Assembly (NCBI GenBank): GCA_036873135.1
Contig: JAPTYO010000018.1
Span: 3,534,001 to 3,598,000 of the forward strand
Direction of reading: 5' to 3'
DNA length: 64,000 nt
From: Clarkia xantiana subsp. parviflora
Lineage: Eukaryota > Streptophyta > Magnoliopsida > Myrtales > Onagraceae
The notes under the pieces are model-generated. The model ran no database searches, had not been told where the DNA came from, and saw only the letters and a program-made list of their open reading frames with translations. Within the stretch, counting starts at the first letter, position 1. Each line of letters starts with the position of its first letter. Positions 18,964 to 30,759 of the stretch are shown piece after piece. The position numbers were made by a program, and so were the translations under genes.

Positions 18964-21925
18964 ATGTTGATTCAGGGCCATGTTGGGAAGCCAATGGTGA
19001 TTGGTGAGAGATCCAAATGCCTTTACATACTCAGGAATTCACTACCTTCAGGTTCAAGCAAGGTGGTGGCAGCTCATACTACTTCAAAGGCAAATAAAGA
19101 GGAAGCTTCTTGGCTTTGGCATAGGTGTTTAGGACACATATCATATACTCATTTGGGTCATTTAAATGATGCCTTATGTTTAAATGACTCTTCAAATAAA
19201 TGTGTCAAACATTGTACCATTTGCCCTTTGGCCAAGCAATCAAGATTATCTTTCCCTATTAGTCATTCCCATGCCTCTGTACCTTTTGCCTTGATACATT
19301 TGGATATTTGGGGTCCATATAAAGTCTCTACAATCAAAGGCTATCAATACTTCATCACCATTGTGGATGACTTTTCCAGGGCAACTTGGGTTTTTCTAAT
19401 GAAGAACAAGAGTGATACCTTCATTCATATTCAAAGCTTCTTATTGATGGTTCAGAATCAGTTTGGAACTATGGTAAAGATTGCTAGGAGTGATAATGGA
19501 TCTGAGTTCATCAATTCCATTTGCAAGGATCATTTCCTTCTTTTGGGAATTCAACATCAAACTAGTTGCACCTACACTCCTCAGCAGAATGGTAGAGTGG
19601 AGCGCAAGCATAGACAAATTTTGAATGTGGCAAGGGCATTAAGGTTTCAGGCTTGTATGCCTATCAAGTATTGGGGCTATTGTGTTCTCACTGCTTGCTA
19701 TTTGATGAATAGGTTACCTTCATCTTCTTTGGAGTTCAAATCTCCTATGGAGGTTCTTTATGGCAAGCCACCTTTCATCAATTATTTAAGGATCATGGGC
19801 TGCCTATGCTTTGCCACAAACTTGAACAACTCTGACAAGTTTAGTTCAAGAGCTGAGCCTTGCATCCTCATGGGATACTCCACTTCTCAAAAAGGTTATC
19901 TTGTGATGAAGATTTCCAATTCAGCTTTTCAAGTTTCAATGGATGTTATTTTTCATGAGCATATCTTTCCTTTTGGCATGTCTAAGGCAGAGTTGAGATC
20001 TCTGTTGCCTACTTTCTTGGAGTCCAAGTTATTAGTTGAGGAGTCTTCTTCTAGATCACCAATGGTTTCTCCCCTGGTCTCTCCTCCTCAGCCCCCCATG
20101 GTTGAGGATGCTCCTCCTCAGCCCCCCATAGTTGAGGATGTTCCTTTGGTCCCTTTGGTTGAACCTCCACATGTACCCACCTTAAGAAGGAGTGCAAGGA
20201 TTGCTCAATTGAGAAAGGACTCTTCTTCAAATGTTGCTTTTGGAATGGAGAAATACATTGCCTATGATCATCTTAATCCTACCTTCAATTGCTTCTTGGC
20301 TTCTATTGACAAGATCAAGGAGCCTTCTACATATAAGCAAGCCATCAAAGACTCAAATTGGGTGATTGCTATGAAGGAGGAGATCAAGGCTTTACAAGAT
20401 AACAACACATGGAAGATTATGGAGCTGCCCCATGGGAAGTCTTCTATTGGTTGCAAATGGGTGTTTAGGGTGAAGTACAACTCTGATGGTTCCATTGAGA
20501 GGTATAAAGCTAGGCTTGTTGCCAAAGGCTTTACCCAAATAGAAGGGACTGATTTCAATGAGACCTTTTCTCCTGTGGTGAAGATGACAACTGTGAGAAT
20601 TGTTTTGGCTATGGCAGCCTCTTATTCTTGGGGACTCTTTCACATGGATGTCAACAATGCTTTTCTTCAAGGAGACTTGCATGAAGAGGTTTACATGGAC
20701 ATTCCTCAAGGCTTTGATTCTCCTGAGATCAATCCTGGTGCTTCTAAGCGTGTATGCAAGCTTTTGAAGTCACTTTATGGGTTAAAGGAAGCATCTAGAC
20801 AATGGAACATCAAGCTCACCAACACCCTATTGAAGAATGGCTATTCTCAAAGTGCCTCGGATCATTCCTTGTTCACCAAGGCAAATGGTGAAGACAGGGT
20901 GTATCTTCTCATTTATGTGGATGATTTGCTCATCACAGGCTCAAGTACTTCTATGATTGATCACTTGAAGTCCATTATGAAATCCCATTTTAAGCTCAGG
21001 GATTTGGGTAACTTGAAGTATTTCTTGGGTTTGGAAATTGCAAGGTCTAAAGAAGGTTTGGTCATCAACCAAAGGAAGTATGCCCTTGAGCTTATTGAGG
21101 AGGCTGGTTTGGGGGCTGCTAGACCCTGTGAGACTCCTATGGAGTTCAATCTCAAACTCACAACTTGTGCATATGATGAAGCAACCAACATCTCCTCAGA
21201 TGATTTGCCTCTTGATGATGTGTCTGCCTATAGAAGATTGGTGGGCAAGTTATTGTATTTGACAATGACTAGGCCAGATATTAGCTTTGCAGTTCAAAGG
21301 CTAAGTCAATTTGTTGATAAGCCTAAGAAGTCCCATCATGATGCAACTATAAGGGTGATCAAGTACATCAAAGGTACTCCTGGCCAAGGACTTCTCTACC
21401 CAACCAACATTGCACTTGACTTGTCTTTATTGTGATTCAGATTGGGCAGCTTGTCCATTCAGTAGGAAGTCCATTAGTGCATATTGTGTAAAGCTTGGTG
21501 GAGCTATGGTAGGGTGGAAAGTGAAGAAACAAGACACGGTTTCCCTTTCAAGTGCAAAGGCAGAATACAGATGCTTGAGGGCAGCCATTCAAGAGGCTCT
21601 TTGGGTTGCTAGGCTTCTAAAGGAGCTTGGGGTGCATGTCACTTTGCCCATTCCTATATTCACTGATAGTGAATCTGCGGTGAAGATAGCCAAAAACCCA
21701 ATGTTTCATGAACGTACCAAGCATATTGAATTGGATTGCCATTTCACTAGGCACCACATTCAATCAAGGCAAATTGCACCAGCACATGTTGCTTCTAGAA
21801 ATCAGCTAGCAGATTTATTGACAAAAGCTCTACTCAAGAAGCAGCACATTGCCTTGCTTAGGCTCTATAGCATCAAAGATGTTTTTCATGAAAAGACAAA
21901 AGAAGAAAAGGATGGGAGCATATAG
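18964..21925 (+). pseudogene. pol: copia pol: integrase, RT, RNase H (frameshifted)
   Basis: The first frame runs 18964-21435 (823 codons). It starts in the pre-integrase region with the HHCC finger (WHRCLGH...C..C). The integrase core has HLDIWGPY, then SDNGSEF and NGRVERKH (DDE). Linker motifs end in LRRSARI. RT runs from KWVFRVKYNSDGSIERYKAR to YVDDLLITG. RNase H continues in another frame from about 21410 (CDSDWAAC) to the stop at 21925 (SLSSAKAEY, TDSESAVK, HIELDCHF). One base is gained or lost near 21410-21430. The upstream part of the polyprotein is absent: before 18964 there is no matching frame. Confidence 0.9.
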
Positions 21926-22130
21926 GAATGTATATTCCATACATTCCATACTTGACACATTTATGCATACTAGTCTAGCTTACTTACACTCTAAGTTAGT
22001 TAGTTAGTTAGATGCTCTCTTCTCCTATATATACCTTGATCTACCAATTGTACAAACTGATTTTGGTTGTTAATACATTTGATATTCATCCAAGATCCTC
22101 TCTGTTCATAACGTTCACTTGCGTCTTGCA
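21926..22130 (+). repeat. 3' LTR-like end of the copia element (right edge unsure)
   Basis: Short LTR-like DNA with TATA box CTATATATA at about 22025 and a TTAGTTAGTTAGTTAG tract at about 21995-22012. The edge against the next gene fragment lies somewhere in 22085-22135. No partner LTR is present to define it. Confidence 0.5.
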
Positions 22131-23371
22131 TTTGAGATGTTCTTCGGGTGGAGTTACTCCAAGGAGACGTTGGCATAGATCAAATGTGTGTTGGGGAAAA
22201 ACACCACGGGTTAGGACCTCCCGGTAAAAATCGGTTACGGGCATCCCACTAATTGGTAGACCCAATATGACGGAGACGTCCAGTAACGTCACCGTCATTT
22301 CACCTTTACCTAGGTGAAATGTGTGAGTCTCGTTACGCCACCTCTCGGCAACTGAATGCATCAATGCCTTGTCGAAGTAAATGTGGGTGGTCCTGCTAAC
22401 TAATCCAAACCCAGCATCATCAACAATCCGCTGGGTTCGGGCATCTAAATCCCAATCCTCCATTTTGGCCCCTCTAAACTGTATTTCATGTGTAGGTGTA
22501 ACGACCTATAAATATTAAATAAAATTTATTAATTAAAATTATCGATAGTAAAAATTACTATAAGTTAAAATATACAATTAACTTTAAATTTCTAAATCAA
22601 CCAAATTAACAGTTTTTTTAATTGATAATCTAACAGATTATCAATTAACATGTACACATACAATTTATTATTATAAATTAACATGTACACAAACAATTTA
22701 TTAATATAAATTAAAATATACAATTAACATGTACACATACAATTTATTACTATAAATTAAAACATACAATTAACTTTAAATTTCTAAATCAATCAAATTA
22801 ACCGTTTTTTTAATTGATAATCTAACAGATATATAAATTTCAATTAACATGAACACATACAATTTATTACTATAAATTAAAATATACAATTAACTTTAAA
22901 TTTCTAAATCAATCAAATTAACAGTTTTTTTAATTGATAATCTAACGGAAAAAAATAAATTCCAATTAACATGTACACATACATTTTATTACTATAAATT
23001 AAAATATACAATTAACTTTAAATTACTAAATCAATCAAATTAACAGTTTTTTAAATTGATAATCTAACGGATTATCAATTAACATGTACACATACAATTT
23101 ATTACTATAAATTTACATGTACAACATACAATTTATTACTATAAATTAAAATATACAATTAACTTTAAATTTCTAAATCAATCAAATTAACAGTTTTTTT
23201 TTAATTTATCTACACCTATAGGCAGGTATGTAAATTCCTAGCATCATGTAATTCTAAATACAATGTATTAATTAAAAGTAACAGTAGTAAATATTACCGT
23301 ATCAATAGCAGTATGTTGAGATATATGACTCCCTTGGTCGTAAAGAACTGATGGAGAAGATGGCTCACCCA
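22100..23371 (-). pseudogene. Plant mobile domain (PMD/MAIN-like) gene fragment
   Basis: Exon 1 starts at ATG 23371 and encodes about 25 residues with the family motif SVLYDQGSHISQH. It ends at a GGTAATATTT donor near 23297. After a repeat-rich intron the second exon begins near 22480 (…FRGAKMEDWDLDARTQRIVDD) and carries the PMD core ALMHSVAERWRNETHTFHL and TVTLLDVSVILGLPISG. The two exons join in phase 0. The family (PF10536) includes MAIN and the phosphatase 7 long-form homologues, and is often carried by transposons. Coding similarity stops near 22150-22190, where the copia end begins, so the C-terminal part is missing. Function cannot be inferred. Confidence 0.75.
22500..23220. repeat. 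AT-rich tandem repeat filling the PMD intron
   Basis: The segment CAATTAACTTTAAATT recurs at about 22575, 22767, 22887, 23009 and 23157 (spacing 192, 120, 122 and 148 bp), each followed by an AATTAACNGTTTTTTT tract and ATTGATAATCTAAC. Confidence 0.85.
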
Positions 23372-23459
23372 TAATTTTTAGAGAGGAGGAATTGAGAGTA
23401 GAGAGGATGGAATGAGAGAATTGTAGGAATGAGGTTTGTGGCGGCGCAACTCGCCATTT

Positions 23460-23680
23460 ATAAGGGGATGGTGGTACATCTGGCAGATGCGCCAAAAACT
23501 GGCGCCTCTGCCAGGTGTGCCATGAGCCGGGCGCATCTGGCAGATACGCCAGATCGTAACGGTCACATTTGACCGTTACGACGTGGCGCATCTGCCAGAT
23601 GCGCCAAAAAAATTTCGAAAATGGGCGCATTTGGCATATGCGCCCTGAAATTGGCGCATTTGGCAAATGCGCTGATAGTG
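23460..23680. repeat. GCGCATCTGGCAGATGCGCC-type palindromic repeats with a long hairpin
   Basis: Several copies of a palindromic unit around GGCGCATCTGGCAGATGCG. The largest inverted repeat has arms 23530-23565 and 23570-23605, 33 of 36 bases paired, with a 4-base loop. It lies just upstream of the PMD exon 1 start. Confidence 0.85.
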
Positions 23681-23816
23681 ATTTACAAGCCAGAAACTCA
23701 TTTTCCCTTGTTTTTGTGTTTGAGTTCCACAAATTGGTTAGATCGGTGATTTTTCCCAAATACATAGGCCGGCCGAAATATGTAAGGAGGGTAAAACGGA
23801 CTTTTGTCCACTTTAC

Positions 23817-23828
23817 TCATATAAATAA
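23817..23828 (+). promoter_or_regulatory. TATA-like element, plus strand
   Basis: CATATAAATAAG, followed by an AGGTGTTAGG leader. It could be the promoter of the decayed element or gene downstream. Context only. Confidence 0.35.
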
Positions 23829-24350
23829 GAGGTGTTAGGAAATTTTTAGGGTTAATCACAATTCCCTCATTAGAGTGTTTTAGAGAGAAAAACCCTCCCC
23901 CCATAACACCCTAGCTCGGCCGAACCATATCCCTCACCAAGGTTGTGCCAAATTGCCTTCGAGCAAACTCTCCAGAGATCTGTCCCTGTGCCAAGAATCG
24001 ATCAGAGGCTTTGCTGTGTAGCTTGCACCACATAGGGCTTCTCTAACAAGAACCTCTACGTGTCCCGACCGGATGATCGTGAACTCCCTCCTGAGAAGAT
24101 TTTGGGTCTACGGATCACCTTAAAGGTATGTGTGAAACTTACGATGCGTAATTCCAATTACTAGCATGTACCTTGTTTAAGTATCCGTAGTGATTACTCC
24201 CTGTAATTTAACAGTTCATTGGGCTACGGACTGCATAATCGTAAAATAGGTACGTGCACTGTTCCGCTGCGTAATTCGTTTACCAAGCATGTACCTGTGT
24301 TTATGTTCCGTACAGTTTATCCCCTAGAATCCAACAACCTGGTCCATCCA
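23829..24350. other. Leader-like or LTR-like DNA with an internal duplication
   Basis: Two diverged copies (about 24145-24195 and 24265-24315) of a segment containing GCGTAATTC and AGCATGTACC, each ending in TCCGTA. No open frame of note. Confidence 0.4.
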
Positions 24351-25670
24351 AACCTGAGGCCTCCATCCCTCATTCTCTCACTGGTAACGAAGGTATTTCA
24401 CTTTTCTCACTTTCTTAAAAAGCAACTTCATTATCTTATACCTTATGAGTAGTTTTATCTTATGATTTCTCATTTCAATTGTAGGCTCCAAGAAAAAGGT
24501 AACCATAGTCTCAGATAAGGAGAAAGGTGTTTCCACCTCGAAGAGAAAATCCAAATATCCAAAGGAAAATCAAAATAGCCCAAGGTTACCCTAAGTGCTG
24601 ACAGCTTATCGGAAGGGGAGCCCTTAAGCTTCTTTGGTCGACGTTTCGACTTTGAGGAGGACTTGTTTGAAGCTGAAAGTTTTCATTGTGGGTCAGAACG
24701 TAGGCATGAAGCCTAGCACCATTCTGAAGCCTTAAAGGACTTGAAATTCCTTCGCGATCGATGTGGGAATATACATTCTAAGCACTATGGTTCCTCCTGG
24801 TGATCGTAGGCTTTTAGATGTGAGGCCCCACGTTGTCCAAGACATGTTAAGAGATCACATGTCCCGTATTGCCCAGGTAGAATATTGTATTTTATATTTT
24901 ACCTTCCTTAGTGTTTTTAACTTGTCCTTTTATATTTCCCTTTTATAGGTTGTTGCTTTGAAGAAAAATCTTTAACACGTGGTTACGATAATGTCTCTGA
25001 AAACCGTGGATCTACGTGAGGAAACATCACAAAACCAGCGAAATCAATCGGTAGCAAAACCGAACTTTGGAGACAGAAGTGGCCCATTTAAAGGTGAAAT
25101 TCGAAAAGATCAAGCTTAGCTTCAAGATGAAAGTTGCGAAGGTGAAGCTTTCTCTAGAAAGTGTCATTCAAGAACGTGAGGATATCATTAGGGAGTGTGA
25201 TGACATCACTTGACGAACTGAAGGAGACCCCAAGCCCAGATCTCATCTTTGAAAATAAAGATTGCCACCTTGGAAGATCATGTGGCGGAAGTCCAAGCGG
25301 AAGTGACTTCTCTCAAGGATAAATAGCCGGAGATCAAGACTTGTGCCATCAATGCATACCTCAATTGGATGAGTTTTCAGAAAATGCTAAGCTTCGGTGC
25401 AAGAATGTGATCTCGGAATCCTTTGAAAGAATCCCGGATCAGCTTTATGAGATGGATCATCACTTTTTGTTTGAGAAAATTCCAAAGGTGTGCAACTATG
25501 CTCAATATCACCTTCGTGACAAGGGACTTGCCATTTTCTCTTCATCGAGCAAAAAAGGTTCCAAGGCACTTGTGGAGAAAGAAAACTCTAGCACATCTAC
25601 ACATTCTCCCAGAGGTGGCTCTGCTTCGGTGGAGGTCGCGACAAAGATCAGACAAGTGAAGAGGCCGTAG
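24350..25670 (+). pseudogene. Decayed aORF-like gene (old minus-strand Tat element)
   Basis: Short blocks in changing frames follow the aORF plan of element 1: a basic block (SKKKVTIVSDKEKG, near 24490) comparable to AKKVSVLTDLFLKQG, then a charged coiled-coil-like part, then a last open block 25341-25670 (110 codons, LRCKNVISESFERIPDQLY) rich in Ser/Lys at its end. AG/GT-like splice borders occur near 24386, 24484 and 24877. Many stops. The assignment rests on order, composition and position before a minisatellite, not on clear identity. Confidence 0.45.
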
Positions 25671-25920
25671 TGGATGAGAATGTCTGAATTACGGATAATG
25701 GCGACGACGCACCCATTAGCTGAATGTTTTTCTTCATAGGGGTTTCTATATTTATATGCATATGCACCTTTGGCTATATCTTTTATCACCTATTTGTGGT
25801 GTAAGACTATCTTTTGTTATTATCCATGGAAACATTGTCTTCAACTCGTTATCGTTCACCTTTGATGGAGTTGTTTTGAATGTTTGAATGATTGCTAGAA
25901 TTTTGTTACGTTAGTGTAAT

Positions 25921-26240
25921 CACTACATGAAAGGGGTGAGATAACGGCTATGTCTAACGGCACTATAGATATTTAGCCGTAAAAAAATAGTCAAATTTAT
26001 AGATAACGGTTGTATATATGTATAGCCGGCATTTTTCTGATTTAACGGCTCACTTATCAAGCCGTGAAAAAAAAAATAATCTACCGGCTCATTTCAGAAG
26101 CCGGTATAAAGAATTTTTTTTTTAGTCGTTATGGCTCAAATACGGAGCCTCTATTTTTTTTTTTATGACCCGGCTTATTGTTTGGGCCGTTAGATTTTTT
26201 TTTTTTGTAAAGGCCCTATTTTGGAGCCGTAAGACTTGGT
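25921..26240. repeat. 5' terminal and subterminal repeats of the CACTA element
   Basis: Repeated (T)AACGGCT / AGCCGT motifs on both strands, a known TNPA-binding-type arrangement in CACTA elements. Poly-T runs lie between them. Confidence 0.85.
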
Positions 26241-26399
26241 GTAAATATTATAGGGTATAGTGAATGGCAGTTCTTCTTCTTCTTCTCCAGAGTCCGGCGC
26301 GCAATTCCTCCTAGCTGTTAACAGAGAGCAATTTTTAGGGTTTCGATTCCGGAGCACTGATTCTGTCGCAGTGGAAGGCTAAGGGAGAGGCGCGGTGCA

Positions 26400-26525
26400 G
26401 GAAGGAAGCAGCTGCTGGAAGGAGCGGCTGCTGGAAGGAGCGGCTGCTGGAAGGAGCGGCTGCAGGAAGGAGTGGCGCGCAAGAAGGAGTAGCGCAGGAA
26501 GGAAGCGCCCTGCAGGAAAAAAATT
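26400..26525. repeat. Short tandem repeat in the CACTA 5' region
   Basis: 15-bp-type units around GCTGCTGGAAGGAGCG, at least four copies, degenerating to GCAGGAAGGAGTGG. Upstream of the first coding exon, probably leader. Confidence 0.8.
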
Positions 26526-27513
26526 GCTGAAGGAATTGGCGTGCAGACACTCTCTGTTTAAGGTCCTGCAGGAAGGAATTTGCTGCAGGTGAGTCTCTGT
26601 CGATTTAGGTTTTTGTCCCTGCAGAAAGAACCAGTCTTTGTTGTGTAAATTTAGGGGGTCCAATGATGTTTCTTCATGTTAAACTTTCGCGAGCACTTTT
26701 AAACATTATTATACATGTCTCTGTCGATTTAGGGTTATATTCAAAGTTGTGACGACAATTCTGTCTCTGCTGAAAGAATCAGTTTCATCTATTTAAGGTT
26801 CTGGTTGTGTAAATTTAGGATTTACTTGAGCTGCGGTATAGTAGGGCTTTAATTTTGCCTTTACTTGAGTTGCAGTATAGGGGTCCAATGATGTTTCTAA
26901 ATGTTAAAGTTTTGCAAGCACTTTTAAACAACTCTGTATGTCTAAGATATATATATTAACCTCGTCAATGCTGTTGAATAAAGCTATATATGCTAAATTT
27001 CACGATATAGGTCTTTCTCTAGCTAATATGAAAATAAATAAATTAGTTTCTTTCATTATGAAATGAAATTACTGTTAGTTAACATATGGAATTAATTCTT
27101 GGGAAAAAAATATAATACTATCAGAAGCTGTCATTTTTGCAGCTCTCCTTTTTTGTACTTTATATATAAACAAAAAAAAAAAACTTGATGAGTTTCTAAA
27201 TAAGATATGATCACCTAGTATATATTTATTAAACAAAAGAATGGAGGGTATCAAAGATTTACTTGAGGATAGCTCATAACACGCTTTATATTGTGTCATT
27301 TCCTTGTTCATATATTGTACACTATGGTTGAACATAATTTTTTGATTGCAGGACTCCTGAAATCATCTGGGCTTGACAAGATTTCGTAACAGTTCATCAT
27401 CGAACGAGGTTTGCTTGCTTGCTTGATTTCTTGTTAATTTTCTTGTCCACTAATTGCTTGGTTTACTGATTTAAGTAGTCTAAATAATTTTGGTAGGAAC
27501 TTTGAAATTTTAT

Positions 27514-29366
27514 ATGGACAAAACTTGGATAAAAAAACCGAGAGCAAGTCAGGAGTATAAAGACGGTGTTATAAATTTCATTGACTTTGCTCGTAGGAAT
27601 GGTTTGATTAATGGAAAACTATCATGTCCATGTCGCAAATGCAAAAATAAATACTATCACGTCCCTAGTGTAGTTGAGGAACACCTGAGAATATCTGGGT
27701 TCTTGGTTGGCTACACTAAATGGTTATTTCATGGCGAATCATGTATAGAAACTCATAGTAGCAACGTGCTCCAAGAACATAGTAGTCCATTAGGGAACAA
27801 TGATAGTCATGTTAATTTGGATGGAGAAGGGGATTTGAGAGGTTTATTTTCTACTGCCATGGGATCTAGTTTGGATGATAATGTGCCATCTGGTATGGAA
27901 AATGGTTTTACTAATATCTCGTCTAGTGTTGAGACACCAGACGTGTCTCATGAACAGATGTCACCTCTTCAAAAATTAATGAGGGACTGTGAAAAACCGT
28001 TATATCCTAATTGCGAGTCTTTCACCGTGATATCATTTATTTTGCATATATGGAATGCAAAAACAGTTGACGGTTGGTCTCGGAAATCTCTTGACATGTT
28101 GCTTGAAATATTAAGAATTGCATTCCCTGAAGCAACTTTTCCATCTTCTTATTATGATGCTAAGAAGTTGCTTAAAGAATTGGGCCTTGGGTATGAAAAA
28201 ATACATGCATGTCCGAATGATTGCATGATATATTGGGGTGAGCATGATAAACATTCTTCTTGTCAAACTTGCGGCCTCTCAAGGTGGACAAATAACAACA
28301 AAGACACCACTGAAGATAACTTAGAAGAGTCTGCTTCTAAAAAGAAAAAGAAACCTGCCAAAGTACTTCGTTACTTTCCAGAGGAAGTCAAGGCAAATGT
28401 CATTGATGGAGTGCCGCAATGGCAATGGGAACAACTAGAAGACTATTGGTTTTCTGAAGAAGGGCAGGTTAGTATAACTTGTTGCATGTGTAAATAATGC
28501 ATCTAATCTATATTACATGTTATTAAGCTTTTATATTGTCAATGTAGAAATTATCACAGATTGGAAAACATGCTCGTTCAATGCAGACGTCTCTTCATAC
28601 AACTGGAAAAGAAAGTTTTGCTTGTGCAAAATTTAGATTGGTATGAGTTTTTATATCAAACTTTGTTTTAAATTACATAAATTGGTACTTAAACAGTTTT
28701 ATCATTTTAATTTGGCAGGAAAAAGAACGTAAAAAACAAGTGGGAAGACTTGAATTTTATGAGTATGCCCATATTCATAAAAGTAGTGGATTATTTATTG
28801 ATGAAGTAACATCCACATTAGTGGTAATTGCTTCTTTTTTATAGCCAAACTATATTATAATTTTTCTTCTAGAAATAGTGGATTATGATGTGGTAATGCT
28901 TTTTATGGATTTAATGATACAGCAACAATGTAAATCCAATTTACAACAGCGTACCACCGACAACCCACATGAGAATCCGGATGCAATTGAGCAGGGTGTC
29001 TATCAGGAAGTCATATGTGGCAATAAGCCTGGGAGAATCCGTGGTTATGGGCTTGGTGTCACACCTACCATGGCACGGTTATCTAAGAAAGGTAAGATGA
29101 CTGAACAAGAAGTGGAAAGACGTGTGCGATCATGCCTCGAAGAAGGATTACGTAAACAGGAAGAAAGAATGAGTGCACAAATGAGGGAAATGCTCAAACA
29201 GTTCCAAACCATGCAATCTGGATACGAATCTCAGATTGCAAAACTGCAGGCCGATATGAATGGTTTCAATTCATTTCAAAGTTTCATGGAAAGCGGTGCT
29301 GGTAATTCTACACCATCTACAAGTTTAGGTTCCGGTGGTATTGCTCCTTTGCAGAATACGAATTAA
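27514..29366 (+). pseudogene. CACTA transposase-related gene lacking the catalytic core
   Basis: ATG 27514 begins the transposase-associated domain (MDKTWIKKP..., zinc-like CPCRKCKN, VEEHLRISGF, YTKWLFHGE). Then comes the transposase N-terminal part (MLLEILRIAFPEA, CPNDCMIYWG, SCQTCGLSRW) to 28467 (donor GTTAGT). Further exons are about 28548-28640 (KLSQIGKHARS, HTTGKESFA), 28719-28823, and 28873-29366 (VTPTMARLSKKGKM and a coiled coil EEGLRKQEERMSAQM). The later exons resemble the Transposase_24 (PF03004) protein. The large DDE region normally between the two parts is missing. TAA at 29364-29366 sits where later repeat units have CAA before GTAAGT, so it may be a nonsense change. Confidence 0.8.
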
Positions 29367-29461
29367 GTAAGTATACTCTTTTTTTCTAAAGTATGCTCGA
29401 TTTACACATAAAGTTGGGTTTGTGTTAATATATATATGATTAACCTTTTATATATACACAG

Positions 29462-30589
29462 ATAAATTTCACGGGATATGGATTTGGTGGATGTGGTGTT
29501 CGTCCAGCGAATACAAATTTTGTAAGTATATATATATATTCACTACAATGTAGCGTATTATTAGACTTTATTGTAATAAGAAATGTTAGCATTTGATGTT
29601 TTTTATGGAGTGTTCAATATTTAATGAATATGAGAATATACTTTATGCTGATTTTTTTTTCTTTTAATTACAAGGGCCAAATGACACAGCCTAGAGGGCA
29701 TAGTGGTGGTATCGGTCCATCAAGTGCAGTTGCAAATCAAGTAAGTATCTGATCGGTTCTTAACATAATTTGTTTTACACATTGTCGTAATCATTTTATT
29801 TTATAAACATGTATAGCTTAATTTCATGGGGCATGGATTTGGGAATGCAAGTGTGATCCATATGAATGGTGCACCGACAAATGCAAATCAAGTAAGTATT
29901 TTGATGGTTAATAAGTCGTCTTAATTAGTTCTAAATTGTGTGGGGATCATTATTGAATGACTTGAGTGTATATTTTAACATGAATAAACATCAGAGCTCG
30001 CTGCAGAGTGGTTTTATGGTCCCAAGTGCAAATGTGGTCCCAAGTGGAAATGTGGTCAATTTTAATGGAGCACCAGCAAATGCAAATCAAGTAAGCATCT
30101 TAGTAGTTGATAACATTAATTAGTAAATTACTGTGTGTTTACTATTGTTCAACATACATGTATAGCTTAACTTCATGGGACATGGATTTGGAAGTGCTTT
30201 TACTGGATATAGAATTGGTGATGGTGGATCTTCATCAAGTCAGAATAGAGTAAGCAAAATAAGCTATATATGTAGCTACTTTTTTTTTCCCAATATTTAA
30301 CTACTTTTTCAAAATATTGAATTATTTTGTAATTATAGTGTACCATGTATTTGATATCAATTTGGTATTGATTTTTACACTGCAGAGTACCGATCAATAT
30401 GTAAATGGAACTGGAAGTAATCAATCTGGAGATGGAATCGGAAGCAATCAATCTGAAGATGGAACCGGAAGTATTCAATCTACAGATGGTAAGATTGGTA
30501 ATCAATCTATAGTTGCAGCTTATTTAGGTATTATGGTTGGATTATCAGTGTTTTATTCTAAAATATTGTGTTATATACTAATGTTGTGA
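29462..30589 (+). other. Array of small in-phase exons following the CACTA transposase gene
   Basis: Candidate exons with AG/GTAAG borders: 29462-29521, 29675-29740, 29817-29891, 29995-30090, 30166-30249 and last exon 30386-30589. Lengths of the first five (60, 66, 75, 96, 84) are all multiples of three. They encode related Gly/Asn-rich peptides (NFTGYGFGG, NFMGHGFGN, NFMGHGFGS; NGAPTNANQ, NGAPANANQ). The intron starts are also repeated (AATCAAGTAAGT). The last exon is a short NQS/GDG repeat ending in a hydrophobic tail. Confidence 0.65.
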
Positions 30590-30759
30590 TGACTATTTAG
30601 ATTAAACTTTTGATTGTTAATGTACTGGATGTTATTTGAATTTTATGTTAATTTTGTTGTTTAGAAACAGCATTTACAGGTTTTATTTGTATGAATACAT
30701 AGTATATGTAATTTAGAAAATTAACAGAATTGTGCCTGAAAAAAACAGCAAAAAAAAAA

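Larger units (their letters stand above)
18900..22130 (+). mobile_element. Ty1/copia retrotransposon, 5'-truncated
   Basis: Contains integrase, RT and RNase H in copia order (integrase before RT), then a candidate polypurine tract (about 21908-21922) and LTR-like DNA. The 5' LTR, gag and protease are missing. It begins right at the edge of the Ogre-like LTR terminus. Lineage within copia not determined. Confidence 0.85.

Noticed and set aside
20050..20160. Duplicated Pro-rich block (PPQPPMVEDA / PPQPPIVEDV) in the copia polyprotein as a novel domain
   Set aside because: It is the variable linker between integrase and RT common in copia elements.
23268..23765. 165-codon minus frame spanning the hairpin repeats and PMD exon 1
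   Set aside because: Only the last part matches the PMD family start; the rest is repeat translation.
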